64,000 nt of DNA, taken from assembly GCA_017620135.1 (NCBI GenBank), contig JAFZQZ010000027.1, forward strand, positions 20,262 to 84,261. The letters run 5' to 3'. The translations under genes and the position numbers were made by a program. This document shows positions 42,533 through 50,184 of the stretch, piece by piece. Each line of letters begins with the position of its first letter. Positions within the stretch are counted from its first letter, which is position 1. The notes beneath the pieces were generated by a model. That model had not been told where the DNA came from and did no database searches. It saw only the letters and a list, made by a program, of their open reading frames with translations. This DNA comes from Bacillota bacterium (GTDB lineage Bacteria > Bacillota > Clostridia > Lachnospirales > Bianqueaceae).

Positions 42533-42577
42533 ATCCGACGTGGAGCGGTGAGGAGCCGCCGAGCGTCGGATTTTTTT
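42533..42577 (+). terminator. Rho-independent terminator after mrp
   Basis: ATCCGACG (42533-42540) pairs with CGTCGGAT (42564-42571), followed by seven T; the loop holds an inner CGG/CCG pairing. Confidence 0.9.
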
Positions 42578-42599
42578 GTTTTTATTCGATGAATAGCTA

Positions 42600-42628
42600 T
42601 TGAACTAAATGTCGGCGCGTGCTAAAAT
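42600..42628 (+). promoter_or_regulatory. Promoter of hprK
   Basis: TTGAAC (42600-42605), 17 bases, TAAAAT (42623-42628) with TG one base upstream (extended -10). Confidence 0.7.
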
Positions 42629-42671
42629 TGATTTCAAATGTAGTTGAAAAAAATGTGACAGGGAGGTGGCT

Positions 42672-43634
42672 ATGGCTGAGGGAAATTCTGTATCTCTGAA
42701 AAAACTCGCCGAGCAGTTTCAACTGCGTGTTGTCACTTCCGAGGATCTGCTTCAAGGCCGGGAGGTCACGAATGCCGAGATCAACCGCCCGGCGCTTCAG
42801 CTGACCGGTTTTTATGAGTATTTTGAGCCTTCCCGTGTACAGATCGTCGGGAAGGTGGAATATTCTTACCTGCAGTCTCTCACGCACGAAGAACGGGTTC
42901 GGATCCTGGAACGCCTTTTTAGTACAAATATATCGTGCCTGATCGTCTGCCGAGGCGTCGCGGACCAGATCGATGAAGACTTTGTCAGGATCGCCGAGAA
43001 GTACGCGACCCCGGTACTGGAGACGCAGGAGGCGACGAGCCGATTTGCCTCCAAACTGATCCAGTATCTGACGGATGAACTTGCCCCTCGCATTTCCATG
43101 CACGGCGTTATGGTGGATGTCTTTGGTGAAGGGGTGCTGATCCTTGGAGAAAGCGGCGTCGGGAAAAGTGAGACGGCGCTGGAACTCGTTGAGCGCGGCC
43201 ATCGTTTGATCGCGGATGATATCGTCGAAGTCCATAAGACTTCACAAAATGAGCTGATGGCACGCGGCGTCGATGTGATCCGGAACCTGATCGAGCTGAG
43301 AGGGGTAGGCGTTCTGAATGTGAAAGAGCTGTACGGCGTACAGGCGGTCCGTATCAACAAGACGATCGATATGGTCGTCCAGCTGGAGCCATGGGTCCCC
43401 GACAAACTTTATGACAGGGTAGGACTGACGACTGAGACAATGACGATCCTGGAAACGGAAGTGGCACTGTATCAGGTACCGGTCATGGTAGGTCGTAATC
43501 TGGCGATGATCATCGAGGCGGCGGCGCTGAATCACCGTCAGAAAAAAATGGGCTATAACGCGGCCGAGGAGCTTCGTGACCGCGTCAATGAAAGTATAAA
43601 AAGAAAAAAGCAGAAGAAAGATCTGCAAAACTAA
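42672..43634 (+). CDS. hprK: HPr kinase/phosphorylase, 320 aa
   Basis: Contains the Walker A loop GESGVGKS at residues 159-166, the HprK signature IELRGVGVLNVKELYG, and DDIVEVHK. The enzyme phosphorylates and dephosphorylates Ser46 of HPr or Crh according to glycolytic state and so controls CcpA-type catabolite repression. The ATG at 42672 is chosen because GGGAGG lies 5 bases upstream; the GTG at 42666 overlaps that site. A ROK sugar kinase gene follows after 15 bases, and the HPr-like target gene lies 3 kb downstream. Confidence 0.95.
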   Translation: MAEGNSVSLKKLAEQFQLRVVTSEDLLQGREVTNAEINRPALQLTGFYEYFEPSRVQIVGKVEYSYLQSLTHEERVRILERLFSTNISCLIVCRGVADQIDEDFVRIAEKYATPVLETQEATSRFASKLIQYLTDELAPRISMHGVMVDVFGEGVLILGESGVGKSETALELVERGHRLIADDIVEVHKTSQNELMARGVDVIRNLIELRGVGVLNVKELYGVQAVRINKTIDMVVQLEPWVPDKLYDRVGLTTETMTILETEVALYQVPVMVGRNLAMIIEAAALNHRQKKMGYNAAEELRDRVNESIKRKKQKKDLQN

Positions 43635-43649
43635 AGGAGGACAGGCATC

Positions 43650-44600
43650 ATGATTTATGCAGGCATCGACCTGGGGGGCACCACGATCAAAGCGGCTCTT
43701 GTGACGGAAAACGGTGAGATCCTCTGCAAGAAGAGCATCCCTACCGGCGCGGAAAGAAACAACCGTGAGATCATCGAGGACATGGCCTCACTGGTCAAAG
43801 AGCTGGTCGAAGATCAGGGCTATACCTTTGAGGATATTCATTCCGTAGGTATCGGCTGCCCCGGCGCTATCAACCCGGCGGACGGGATCGTCTATTTCTC
43901 GGCGAACTTTGCGGATTTCCGCAATGTCGCGATCGTACCCATTATGAAAGAACTGCTGCCTGTCCCGGTATATATCGAGAATGACGCGAATGTTGCCGGC
44001 CTAGGCGAAGCGATGTTCGGTGCGGGCGAAGGCCATAAGAACTGTATTACGATCACGATCGGCACCGGCCTTGGCGGGGGCATCATCATCGACGGCAAGA
44101 TCTTCTCCGGCGCTTTCTTCGGCGGCGGCGAGATGGGCCATCAGGTCATTGTAGCGGACGGACTTCAGTGCAACTGCGGCCGTAAAGGCTGCTGGGAGTG
44201 CTACAGTTCTGCGACAGGAATGATCCGCATGGGTAAGAAATGGGCCATTCAGAATCCTGCTTCCACACTGAACGATGCGGAAGGCGGACGTCTTTCCCTG
44301 CTGAACGCGAAGGATATCTTCGACTGCGCGAACGCGGGCGACGAAGCGGCAAAGAATGCGATCCTGGAATACGCGCACTATATGGCTCTGGGCCTTGGCA
44401 ATACGATCAATGTGTTCCAGCCGGAATACATCATTCTTGGCGGCGGCCCCAGCGCGCAAAAGGACAAGCTGCTGGATCCCATCATGAAAGAACTGGCTGA
44501 TAACGTTTACGGCGGTTCGACCCGTACCAAGGTCGTGATCGCAAAGCTCGGCAATGACGCAGGCGTCATCGGCGCGGCAATGCTTGGCAAGATCAGCTGA
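43650..44600 (+). CDS. ROK family glucokinase, 316 aa
   Basis: ROK fold with the phosphate-1 loop AGIDLGGTTIKAALV, ENDANVAGLGEAMFGAG with the catalytic Asp, TIGTGLGGGIIIDGKI, and the zinc motif GLQCNCGRKGCWECY (His in EMGHQV plus three Cys). The pattern matches bacterial ROK glucokinases that make glucose 6-phosphate. AAAGGAGG precedes the ATG. Being in one operon with hprK ties sugar entry into glycolysis to catabolite control. A strong terminator follows at 44620-44667. Confidence 0.9.
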   Translation: MIYAGIDLGGTTIKAALVTENGEILCKKSIPTGAERNNREIIEDMASLVKELVEDQGYTFEDIHSVGIGCPGAINPADGIVYFSANFADFRNVAIVPIMKELLPVPVYIENDANVAGLGEAMFGAGEGHKNCITITIGTGLGGGIIIDGKIFSGAFFGGGEMGHQVIVADGLQCNCGRKGCWECYSSATGMIRMGKKWAIQNPASTLNDAEGGRLSLLNAKDIFDCANAGDEAAKNAILEYAHYMALGLGNTINVFQPEYIILGGGPSAQKDKLLDPIMKELADNVYGGSTRTKVVIAKLGNDAGVIGAAMLGKIS

Positions 44601-44619
44601 TCATCACCGGATACGATCA

Positions 44620-44667
44620 AAGCCTTCAGAAAAAGCGGTTTTCCGCCTTCTCTGAAGGCTTTTTTCT
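44620..44667 (+). terminator. Rho-independent terminator after the ROK gene
   Basis: AAGCCTTCAGA (44620-44630) pairs perfectly with TCTGAAGGCTT (44651-44661), followed by a T-run. Confidence 0.92.
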
Positions 44668-44751
44668 ATGACTCGGACGGAAATAGTGAATATTGATGAA
44701 CTTTTGGATAAATATGAGACATAAATCGGATGAATGACCATGAGCAGATGG

Positions 44752-44781
44752 TTGCTTTTTGCCCGTCAATCAGATTATAAT
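44752..44781 (+). promoter_or_regulatory. Promoter of murB-whiA-HPr-mntP
   Basis: TTGCTT (44752-44757), 18 bases, TATAAT (44776-44781), about 33 bases before the AAGGGAGG ribosome site. Confidence 0.6.
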
Positions 44782-44828
44782 AACTTTGTTACCTTGTTTT
44801 GCATATTACATCGAAGGGAGGACAGGGC

Positions 44829-45779
44829 ATGAACTTTCAGTTCGATATGGGTGATAATATCCTCAGAAACAGGCTGTTTCGGGCGATCGGAAGTATCGAT
44901 GTCGTGGAAAACCTGGCGCTGTCTTCTCTGACGACTTTTCGTATCGGTGGTCCTGCTGATTTTGTGGTCGCTCCGGAGAACGTCAAAGAGCTGGTCAAGG
45001 CGATGGACGTTCTGAAAGATATGGATATTCCGTATATCGTGATCGGACGCGGAAGCAATATTCTGGCCGCGGACGAAGGATTCCGCGGAGCCGTCATCCG
45101 GATGAGCAGCGAGTATTTTCAGCAGACCAAAGTACAGGACAATATTATCGTGGCGGAAGCGGGCGTGACACTCACATCGTTAGCGAGAACAGCGCTTTCC
45201 CACGGTCTGACCGGCGTGGAGTTTGCTTCCGGGATCCCCGGATCTCTGGGCGGCGGCATCTATATGAACGCAGGCGCCTATGGCGGCGAACTGAAAGATG
45301 TGATCCAGGAAGTGACGATCGTGGACTACGAAGGCAAGGTCCGTCATCTGGATAAGACCGAGATGGAATTCGGTCATCGCAAGAGTGTCCTGCAGAATAA
45401 ATCCTGGATCTGTGTCAGCGCGGTTTTGCAGCTTTCTTATGGAAACAAAGAGCAGATCGAAGGAAAAATGAAAGAGCTCAGCGAACAGCGTAAGGCGAAA
45501 CAGCCGCTGGAACTGCCGAGCGCGGGAAGTGTTTTCAAACGACCGGAAGGATATTTTGCCGGCGCTTTGATCGAACAGGCCGGGCTGAAGGGCTATACGA
45601 TCGGCGGAGCGCAGGTTTCCGAGAAACATGCCGGATTTATCGTAAATCGCGGCGGAGCGACATGTAAGGATGTCGTCACGTTGATCCGTCATATTCAGAA
45701 AACGGTAAAGGAGAAGTTCGGCGTTCAGCTGGAACCGGAGATCCGGTATCTGTCACCGGACGGGCTGGATCGGATCTGA
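44829..45779 (+). CDS. murB: UDP-N-acetylmuramate dehydrogenase, 316 aa
   Basis: Type IIb MurB: FRIGGPADFV, VIGRGSNILA and GIPGSLGGGIYMNAGAYGGE form the FAD site; SAGSVFKRPEGYFAGALIEQAGLKG holds the catalytic Ser, and the C-terminal Glu lies in FGVQLEPEIRYL. It reduces UDP-GlcNAc-enolpyruvate to UDP-MurNAc in cell-wall synthesis. ATG 44829 is placed behind AAGGGAGG; ten upstream codons are dropped. The stop overlaps the whiA start by one base. In many Clostridia rapZ and yvcK lie between murB and whiA; both are missing here. Confidence 0.95.
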   Translation: MNFQFDMGDNILRNRLFRAIGSIDVVENLALSSLTTFRIGGPADFVVAPENVKELVKAMDVLKDMDIPYIVIGRGSNILAADEGFRGAVIRMSSEYFQQTKVQDNIIVAEAGVTLTSLARTALSHGLTGVEFASGIPGSLGGGIYMNAGAYGGELKDVIQEVTIVDYEGKVRHLDKTEMEFGHRKSVLQNKSWICVSAVLQLSYGNKEQIEGKMKELSEQRKAKQPLELPSAGSVFKRPEGYFAGALIEQAGLKGYTIGGAQVSEKHAGFIVNRGGATCKDVVTLIRHIQKTVKEKFGVQLEPEIRYLSPDGLDRI

Positions 45780-46819
45780 TGTCGTTTTCCACGAAAGTCA
45801 AGGATGAACTCAGTCTCCATATGAGTAAGGCACGCCATTGTCAGATCGCGGAACTTTCGGCGATCTTAGCCGATGGAGCGAAGATCAGCCTGAGTGACTG
45901 GCAGATCGACGTGTCCAGCGATCATAAAGCGCTTATCCTGAAAACAGAATCGCTTCTTGTCGGACTGTTTCATATAAGGCCGACCGTGTGCCGCAGGATC
46001 GGGATGGGAGGTCTCCGGGTGCGAGGCTATCAGCTCAGGGTCCAGGGGGAAACGAATGTAAAGAAGATCCTCCGCGAATGCGGGTTCTTAAAGGAGAACC
46101 ATCGTTCCCCGCAGGGGAACCAGCGTTCTACGAAGGAGAACGCTTCCCATCAGCCGGGAATGTATATGCCGGACAGGATGCTGCAAAGATCCTGCTGCCG
46201 GCGGGCGTACCTGAGAGGCGCGTTTCTTGCGTGCGGGTCGATCAACGATCCCACCAAGAATTATCATATAGAGTTTCTGTGCGACCATGCCCGGGAGGCG
46301 AACCGGCTGAAGGAGATACTTTCTTCCTTCGACGTCGATCCGGGGATGCTGGAGAGGACGAGACGAGGGACCAGACGGGTGACCAACGTGCTGTACCTGA
46401 AGGATTCGGAATACATCGTGGATGTACTCAGGATCATTAAGGCGCCGCTCTCGCTCATGGAACTGGAAAACGTCCGGGTAGAGAAGGATGTGAAAAACCA
46501 CATTCAGCGCCGTGTGAACTGTGAAGCCGCGAATATCAGCAAGATCGTGGGGGCTTCGGTTCGCCAGATCGACGCGATCCGGTTTCTGACGGATCAGGGT
46601 GTCTTTGATACGCTGCCGGAAGAACTGATCGATATAGCCAATCTTCGGATGGAATACCCGGATATGGGGCTGAAGGAGCTTGGCGCGCTGGTCGATCCGC
46701 CGATCAGCAAATCCGGTGTGAATCACCGATTGAAAAAAATCATCCAATTCTCAGAAGAACTTAAGGAGAGGAAAGAACAAAATGCAGGTAACACAAGTGA
46801 CTGTCGCGAACGCCAATGA
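45779..46819 (+). CDS. whiA: WhiA-type DNA-binding regulator, 346 aa, with a hairpin insertion in the coding sequence
   Basis: N-terminal LAGLIDADG-like domain (FSTKVKDELSLHMSK...CCRRAYLRGAFLACGSIND) and C-terminal HTH (LKELGALVDPPISKSGVNHRLKKI) are typical of WhiA, which in Firmicutes affects cell division and chromosome functions. Residues about 102-122 (LKENHRSPQGNQRSTKENAS) replace the usually short linker before the CCRRAYLRG motif and are encoded by three consecutive inverted repeats. Start overlaps the murB stop. The next gene starts 38 bases before the whiA stop. Confidence 0.93.
   Translation: MSFSTKVKDELSLHMSKARHCQIAELSAILADGAKISLSDWQIDVSSDHKALILKTESLLVGLFHIRPTVCRRIGMGGLRVRGYQLRVQGETNVKKILRECGFLKENHRSPQGNQRSTKENASHQPGMYMPDRMLQRSCCRRAYLRGAFLACGSINDPTKNYHIEFLCDHAREANRLKEILSSFDVDPGMLERTRRGTRRVTNVLYLKDSEYIVDVLRIIKAPLSLMELENVRVEKDVKNHIQRRVNCEAANISKIVGASVRQIDAIRFLTDQGVFDTLPEELIDIANLRMEYPDMGLKELGALVDPPISKSGVNHRLKKIIQFSEELKERKEQNAGNTSDCRERQ
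46083..46143. repeat. Array D: three in-frame GTTC/GAAC hairpins inside whiA
   Basis: GGTTCT (46083-46088) with AGAACC (46095-46100), GTTCCCC (46104-46110) with GGGGAAC (46114-46120), and GCGTTCT (46123-46129) with AGAACGC (46137-46143). Stems start 19-21 bases apart, arms match within each stem but differ between stems, and the reading frame is kept. Confidence 0.75.
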
Positions 46820-47033
46820 GCGTGAATTTGAACTTGCTACGCTGGTCGTCCAGACAGCCAGTCAGTTTGCATCGGGAATCCATGTGAGCATCGACGGGAA
46901 GACGGTCAATGCGAAAAGCATTATGGGAATGACCTATCTGGCCCTGACAGATGACGACAAAGTACAGATCCTGGCCGAAGGGTCCGATGAAGAAGCGGCT
47001 CTGAAAGCTTTGTCTGAGCTCTTGCAGGGATAA
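46782..47033 (+). CDS. HPr-like protein lacking His15 (Crh-like), 83 aa
   Basis: An HPr-fold protein of normal length with the regulatory site K45-S46-I-M-G-M intact, target of HPr kinase, but the PTS active site is lost: where HPr has G-I-H15-A-R-P this protein has E-R-E15-F-E-L. It therefore cannot relay phosphate from enzyme I and should act only as a signalling partner, as Crh (Gln15) does in Bacillus. It follows whiA, as crh does in Bacillus subtilis, overlapping it by 38 bases with AAGGAGAGG inside whiA. The hprK gene is 3 kb upstream. Confidence 0.85.
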   Translation: MQVTQVTVANANEREFELATLVVQTASQFASGIHVSIDGKTVNAKSIMGMTYLALTDDDKVQILAEGSDEEAALKALSELLQG

Positions 47034-47034
47034 A

Positions 47035-47643
47035 ATGGAACTGGGATTCCTGTTCTTTTTTAACAGCATTCTGCTGGGGATCGGCCTGGCGATGGACGCG
47101 TTTTCTGTCTCGCTGGCCGATGGCCTCTCAGAACCGAAAATGAAACACTCCCGGATGATGTTCATCTCGGGAGTTTATGCTGGATTTCAGTTTCTGATGC
47201 CGATGATCGGCTGGGTCTTCGTTAGTAAAGCGGCCCAGACCTTCAGTGTCATCGAGCGGTTCATCCCCTGGATCTCGCTGGGACTTCTTGGTTACATCGG
47301 CGGCAAGATGATCATCGAAGGTATCACACAGCTGCGCACGAAAACAGAAGAAGAGATGAGCAGGGAAGCTCACGCGGCACGAAGCCTCGGAACACTGCTT
47401 CTTCAGGGCATTGCCACTTCTATCGACGCGTTGTCTGTCGGATTTACGATCGCTGATTATCATACCAGAGCGGCACTGACCGCTTCCGGACTGATCGGAG
47501 TCGTGACCTGGGCGATCTGTTTCTTCGGACTGATGATCGGAAAAAAGGTGGGAATGAAATATTCCCGCCAGGCCACGCTGGCCGGCGGGATCATTCTGGT
47601 CGCGATCGGGATCGAGATCTTTGTGAAACGGATGTTTTTCTGA
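47035..47643 (+). CDS. mntP: MntP family manganese efflux pump, 202 aa
   Basis: Six hydrophobic helices with the conserved acidic motifs GIGLAMDAFSVSLADG in helix 1 and QGIATSIDALSVGFTI in the second half, as in MntP. The family exports Mn2+ and protects from manganese excess. The start codon lies just after the HPr-like stop (TAAAATG), indicating coupled translation. No riboswitch is seen before it, and none would fit in this operon position. It converges on the dipeptidase gene. Confidence 0.9.
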   Translation: MELGFLFFFNSILLGIGLAMDAFSVSLADGLSEPKMKHSRMMFISGVYAGFQFLMPMIGWVFVSKAAQTFSVIERFIPWISLGLLGYIGGKMIIEGITQLRTKTEEEMSREAHAARSLGTLLLQGIATSIDALSVGFTIADYHTRAALTASGLIGVVTWAICFFGLMIGKKVGMKYSRQATLAGGIILVAIGIEIFVKRMFF

Positions 47644-47648
47644 AAAAC

Positions 47649-48611
47649 CTATAGTACTTCTTTGAGAATTCTCTCCGCGTTGGCGTGAGAGAATTTTTCT
47701 ATGTCCTGATCGGAAAAGCCCCGGCGGAGGAGTTCCCGGTAGAGCTTCGCGAAGTCAGGCGGACAGGCAACTTCCAGCTCGCCGCTGATGCCGTCAAAGT
47801 CGGATCCGAGGGCGATGATGTCCATACCGCCGACCTTGACCAGATGCTGGATATGATCGCAGATCCTGGTGACGGAGCTTACTCTATCATGAATACCGTA
47901 ACCGACGAACTCCGGTGCGAAGTTGATGCCTACGATACCGCCTTTTTCCGCAAGAGCCCGGATCATGGGATCCGTAAGGTTTCGGGTGTGGGGTGTCAGC
48001 GCGCGGCAGCAGGAATGAGACGCGATAAAAGGTTTACGGGAGATCTCCGCGACGTCCCAGAATCCACCGTCGGAAAGGTGGGAAACATCGACGATGATCC
48101 CCAGCTGATTCATCTGCTGGACCGCCTCCTTGCCGAAAGAGGTCAGTCCTTTTTCCATCACTTCAGGATCCTGGGAATTGGGATAACCGAAACAGTTCGC
48201 GAAGTTCCAGGTGAGCGTGATCAGCCGGTAGCCTAAAGTGTAATACTTCTGCAGATTGTCGAATTTCCAGTCGATCATACGCCCGTCCTCAAACGTGAGG
48301 AAAGCACTCATCAGACCCTTCTGGCGGTTTTTCTCGTAATCCTGATAGTTTTTGGCGAAAGCGATCATATCCGGATGCCGGGTGATGGAACCCATGAGGC
48401 CCGCGTAAAGCTTCTGGCGGAATTCTTCGTCGGACATGCCGTTCATCCATTCGGGCTGCGGCATGAAGGTGGCGAAGAACTGCGCGCCGCATTCCGCTTT
48501 CTTCATACGCAGAAGATCGACAGACATGTCGTTCTGATAAAGAGCGTCGGGAGATGTTTCCGGCTTTCCGAACATCAGGAGCGTATCACAGTGAAAATCG
48601 ATATAATGCAT
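47649..48611 (-). CDS. Membrane dipeptidase family (M19) enzyme, 320 aa
   Basis: Second M19 enzyme of the window: IDFHCDTLL with the zinc H-x-D, TFEDGRMIDW with the bridging Glu, VDVSHLSDGGFWDVAEI and ASHSCCRALTPHTRN with zinc His residues, and IALGSDFDGISG. It is moderately similar to the 9587-10573 enzyme (same length and blocks) but stands alone rather than beside a transporter. ATG 48611 is chosen behind GTGAGG; the 19-codon extension is unsupported. A GGCCGG hairpin (48636-48650) sits in its leader. Cytoplasmic; dipeptide substrate unknown. Confidence 0.9.
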   Translation of the reverse strand: MHYIDFHCDTLLMFGKPETSPDALYQNDMSVDLLRMKKAECGAQFFATFMPQPEWMNGMSDEEFRQKLYAGLMGSITRHPDMIAFAKNYQDYEKNRQKGLMSAFLTFEDGRMIDWKFDNLQKYYTLGYRLITLTWNFANCFGYPNSQDPEVMEKGLTSFGKEAVQQMNQLGIIVDVSHLSDGGFWDVAEISRKPFIASHSCCRALTPHTRNLTDPMIRALAEKGGIVGINFAPEFVGYGIHDRVSSVTRICDHIQHLVKVGGMDIIALGSDFDGISGELEVACPPDFAKLYRELLRRGFSDQDIEKFSHANAERILKEVL

Positions 48612-48721
48612 AGAGGACCTCACGAAATAGAATGGCCGGCCGAAGGCCGGAAGGATCAGGAAATGCATAGCCGACCTGGGGCCGGAAGTGCCTGGAATTG
48701 CTTTGTTTGGGATTGTTTCTC

Positions 48722-48750
48722 ATTGTATCATCCCTTGTGAATGCGCGCAA
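48722..48750 (-). promoter_or_regulatory. Promoter of the second M19 dipeptidase gene
   Basis: Minus-strand TTGCGC (48750-48745), 17 bases, TACAAT (48727-48722) with TGA directly before it (extended -10). Leader of about 105 bases. Confidence 0.55.
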
Positions 48751-48782
48751 TACGGCTCACGGCTTTTTTTCGAAAAAACCGG

Positions 48783-48811
48783 TTGACACTATTCTTCATT
48801 TATGGTATTAT
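48783..48811 (+). promoter_or_regulatory. Strong promoter of tRNA-Leu
   Basis: TTGACA (48783-48788), 17 bases, TATTAT (48806-48811), about 43 bases before the tRNA. Confidence 0.8.
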
Positions 48812-48854
48812 ACCATCTGTTCCCATGATGCGTCTGCTACGCGATGGAACACAT

Positions 48855-48938
48855 GCGGATGTGGCGGAATTGGCAGACGCGCTAGATTCAGGTTCTAGTG
48901 ATCGCAAGGTCATGCAGGTTCAAGTCCTGTCATCCGCA
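48855..48938 (+). tRNA. tRNA-Leu (CAG)
   Basis: An 84-base class II cloverleaf: acceptor GCGGATG/CATCCGC plus A, anticodon stem CTAGA/TCTAG with loop TTCAGGT (anticodon CAG), a long variable arm (TGATCGCAAGGTCA), and T-loop GTTCAAGTC. CCA is not encoded. Confidence 0.95.
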
Positions 48939-48945
48939 TTAAATC

Positions 48946-48974
48946 AAGGCTTTGGAAGTTCCAAGGCCTTTTTT
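48946..48974 (+). terminator. Terminator after tRNA-Leu
   Basis: AAGGCTTTGGAA (48946-48957) pairs with TTCCAAGGCCTT (48959-48970) with one T-G pair, running into T. It may be partly read through into the next gene. Confidence 0.75.
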
Positions 48975-49010
48975 CATACCAGGAATAGAACATTTCAGGA
49001 GGATATGGTT

Positions 49011-50036
49011 ATGACACTTCAGGACTTTTTAAGCACCGCCCAGAACCAGAGCATGATCGTCGCCGGAGGTCTTGCCTTCGGTGAGTTCCAGTCTTATCCC
49101 GTGACACTGAAACCGGCGGCAAAAGGCAATGCGCCGGAATCAGAATTGAAGAGTGTGACAGCTTTCTTTAAGATCGATGGCAAGATCCCGAACGCATCCT
49201 TTAAAGAGCTGCGCAAAAGCCTGAAATCTTTAGGGTATCTGAGCTATCAGGGCGCTGACATCACGACAGTGCTTTTCACCTGCAGCGGCGGCGGAGTGGA
49301 TCTTTGGAACCGGCTTGGTACCGCGCTTACGCAGCTGACCAATGCCTTCCGTATGAACGGTATCGGCGTTCCGCAGACCTGCGCGATCTGCCGTCAGCCG
49401 AACTGTGACTCGCTGGCCTATGTAGCAGGATACGCCCCTGTCCATGCCTACTGTGTGGAAAACCAGTCCTATCAGACCTTTGCGGCGACAGAAAACAACC
49501 GGCTGAACGGCAATTACGCGCTGGGCATCATCGGTGCGGTCATCGGCGCGCTGATTGGTTCGATCCCGACGGTCCTGCTGATGCTGCTGGCAAACCGTAT
49601 CTCCGCCTGGCTGTACGCGCTGATCCCGCTGGCTGCCTACTATGGATATAAGCTCCTCAAAGGAAAGATGACCAAAGGTGTTGTGATCCCTGTCGTGATC
49701 ATCGCTTCGCTGCTCATGGTCATCGTCGTGGAACTGACAGTGGTCTTTATCACGGTCGGCCGTGAATATGGCTGGATGGGATTCGGCGAGTTTGTCCGAC
49801 TGTACTTCAACGTGATGAGCTTCGGGGATATTCTTTCGGATATCGCATTCCCGCTGATCTTTACCGGTATCGGTATCTTCATCAGCTGGGATCAGATCCG
49901 CCGCTCGAACGTCGAGATCGACGCGAATGCCGAGCTGACCCTGAAGAGCCTGTTCAGAAAGAATATGCAGAGCATCCATAACACGCAGAACCTAGTCAAC
50001 AGTCAGTACCAGCAGGATCAGCAGAATTTCCGCTGA
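49011..50036 (+). CDS. Membrane protein with N-terminal soluble domain and Cys motif, 341 aa
   Basis: Not a family I can name. About 160 residues of soluble sequence include CAICRQPNCDSLAYV and a later HAYC, a likely zinc site. Then come four hydrophobic helices (starting at YALGIIGAVIGALIG, ISAWLYALIPLAAYY, VVIPVVIIASLLMV and DILSDIAFPLIFTG) and a hydrophilic Gln/Asn-rich tail. ATG 49011 is preferred over ATG 49005 because AGGAGG (48997-49002) is then 8 bases away. No promoter of its own is clear; it may depend on read-through from tRNA-Leu. Ends in a strong terminator. Confidence 0.7.
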   Translation: MTLQDFLSTAQNQSMIVAGGLAFGEFQSYPVTLKPAAKGNAPESELKSVTAFFKIDGKIPNASFKELRKSLKSLGYLSYQGADITTVLFTCSGGGVDLWNRLGTALTQLTNAFRMNGIGVPQTCAICRQPNCDSLAYVAGYAPVHAYCVENQSYQTFAATENNRLNGNYALGIIGAVIGALIGSIPTVLLMLLANRISAWLYALIPLAAYYGYKLLKGKMTKGVVIPVVIIASLLMVIVVELTVVFITVGREYGWMGFGEFVRLYFNVMSFGDILSDIAFPLIFTGIGIFISWDQIRRSNVEIDANAELTLKSLFRKNMQSIHNTQNLVNSQYQQDQQNFR

Positions 50037-50088
50037 TTTCCACTGAACAGTCCGCAATTGCGGTAAACAATTGATCAAACGCAGAGCT

Positions 50089-50114
50089 GCCGGCCTCTTT
50101 GAGGCCGGCTTTTT
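50089..50114 (+). terminator. Rho-independent terminator
   Basis: GCCGGCCTC (50089-50097) pairs with GAGGCCGGC (50101-50109) around TTT, followed by TTTTT. A separate perfect palindrome CCGCAATTGCGG sits at 50052-50063. Confidence 0.9.
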
Positions 50115-50184
50115 CCATGCCTGTGATCAGATGACGATTGTTTGCCAGTCGATTTTGACAAGATATGATGGGAAAAATGATGGA

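Noticed and set aside
48741..49010. 90-codon N-terminal extension of the 49011-50036 protein
   Set aside because: The extension translates the tRNA-Leu gene and its terminator; AGGAGG marks the real start.
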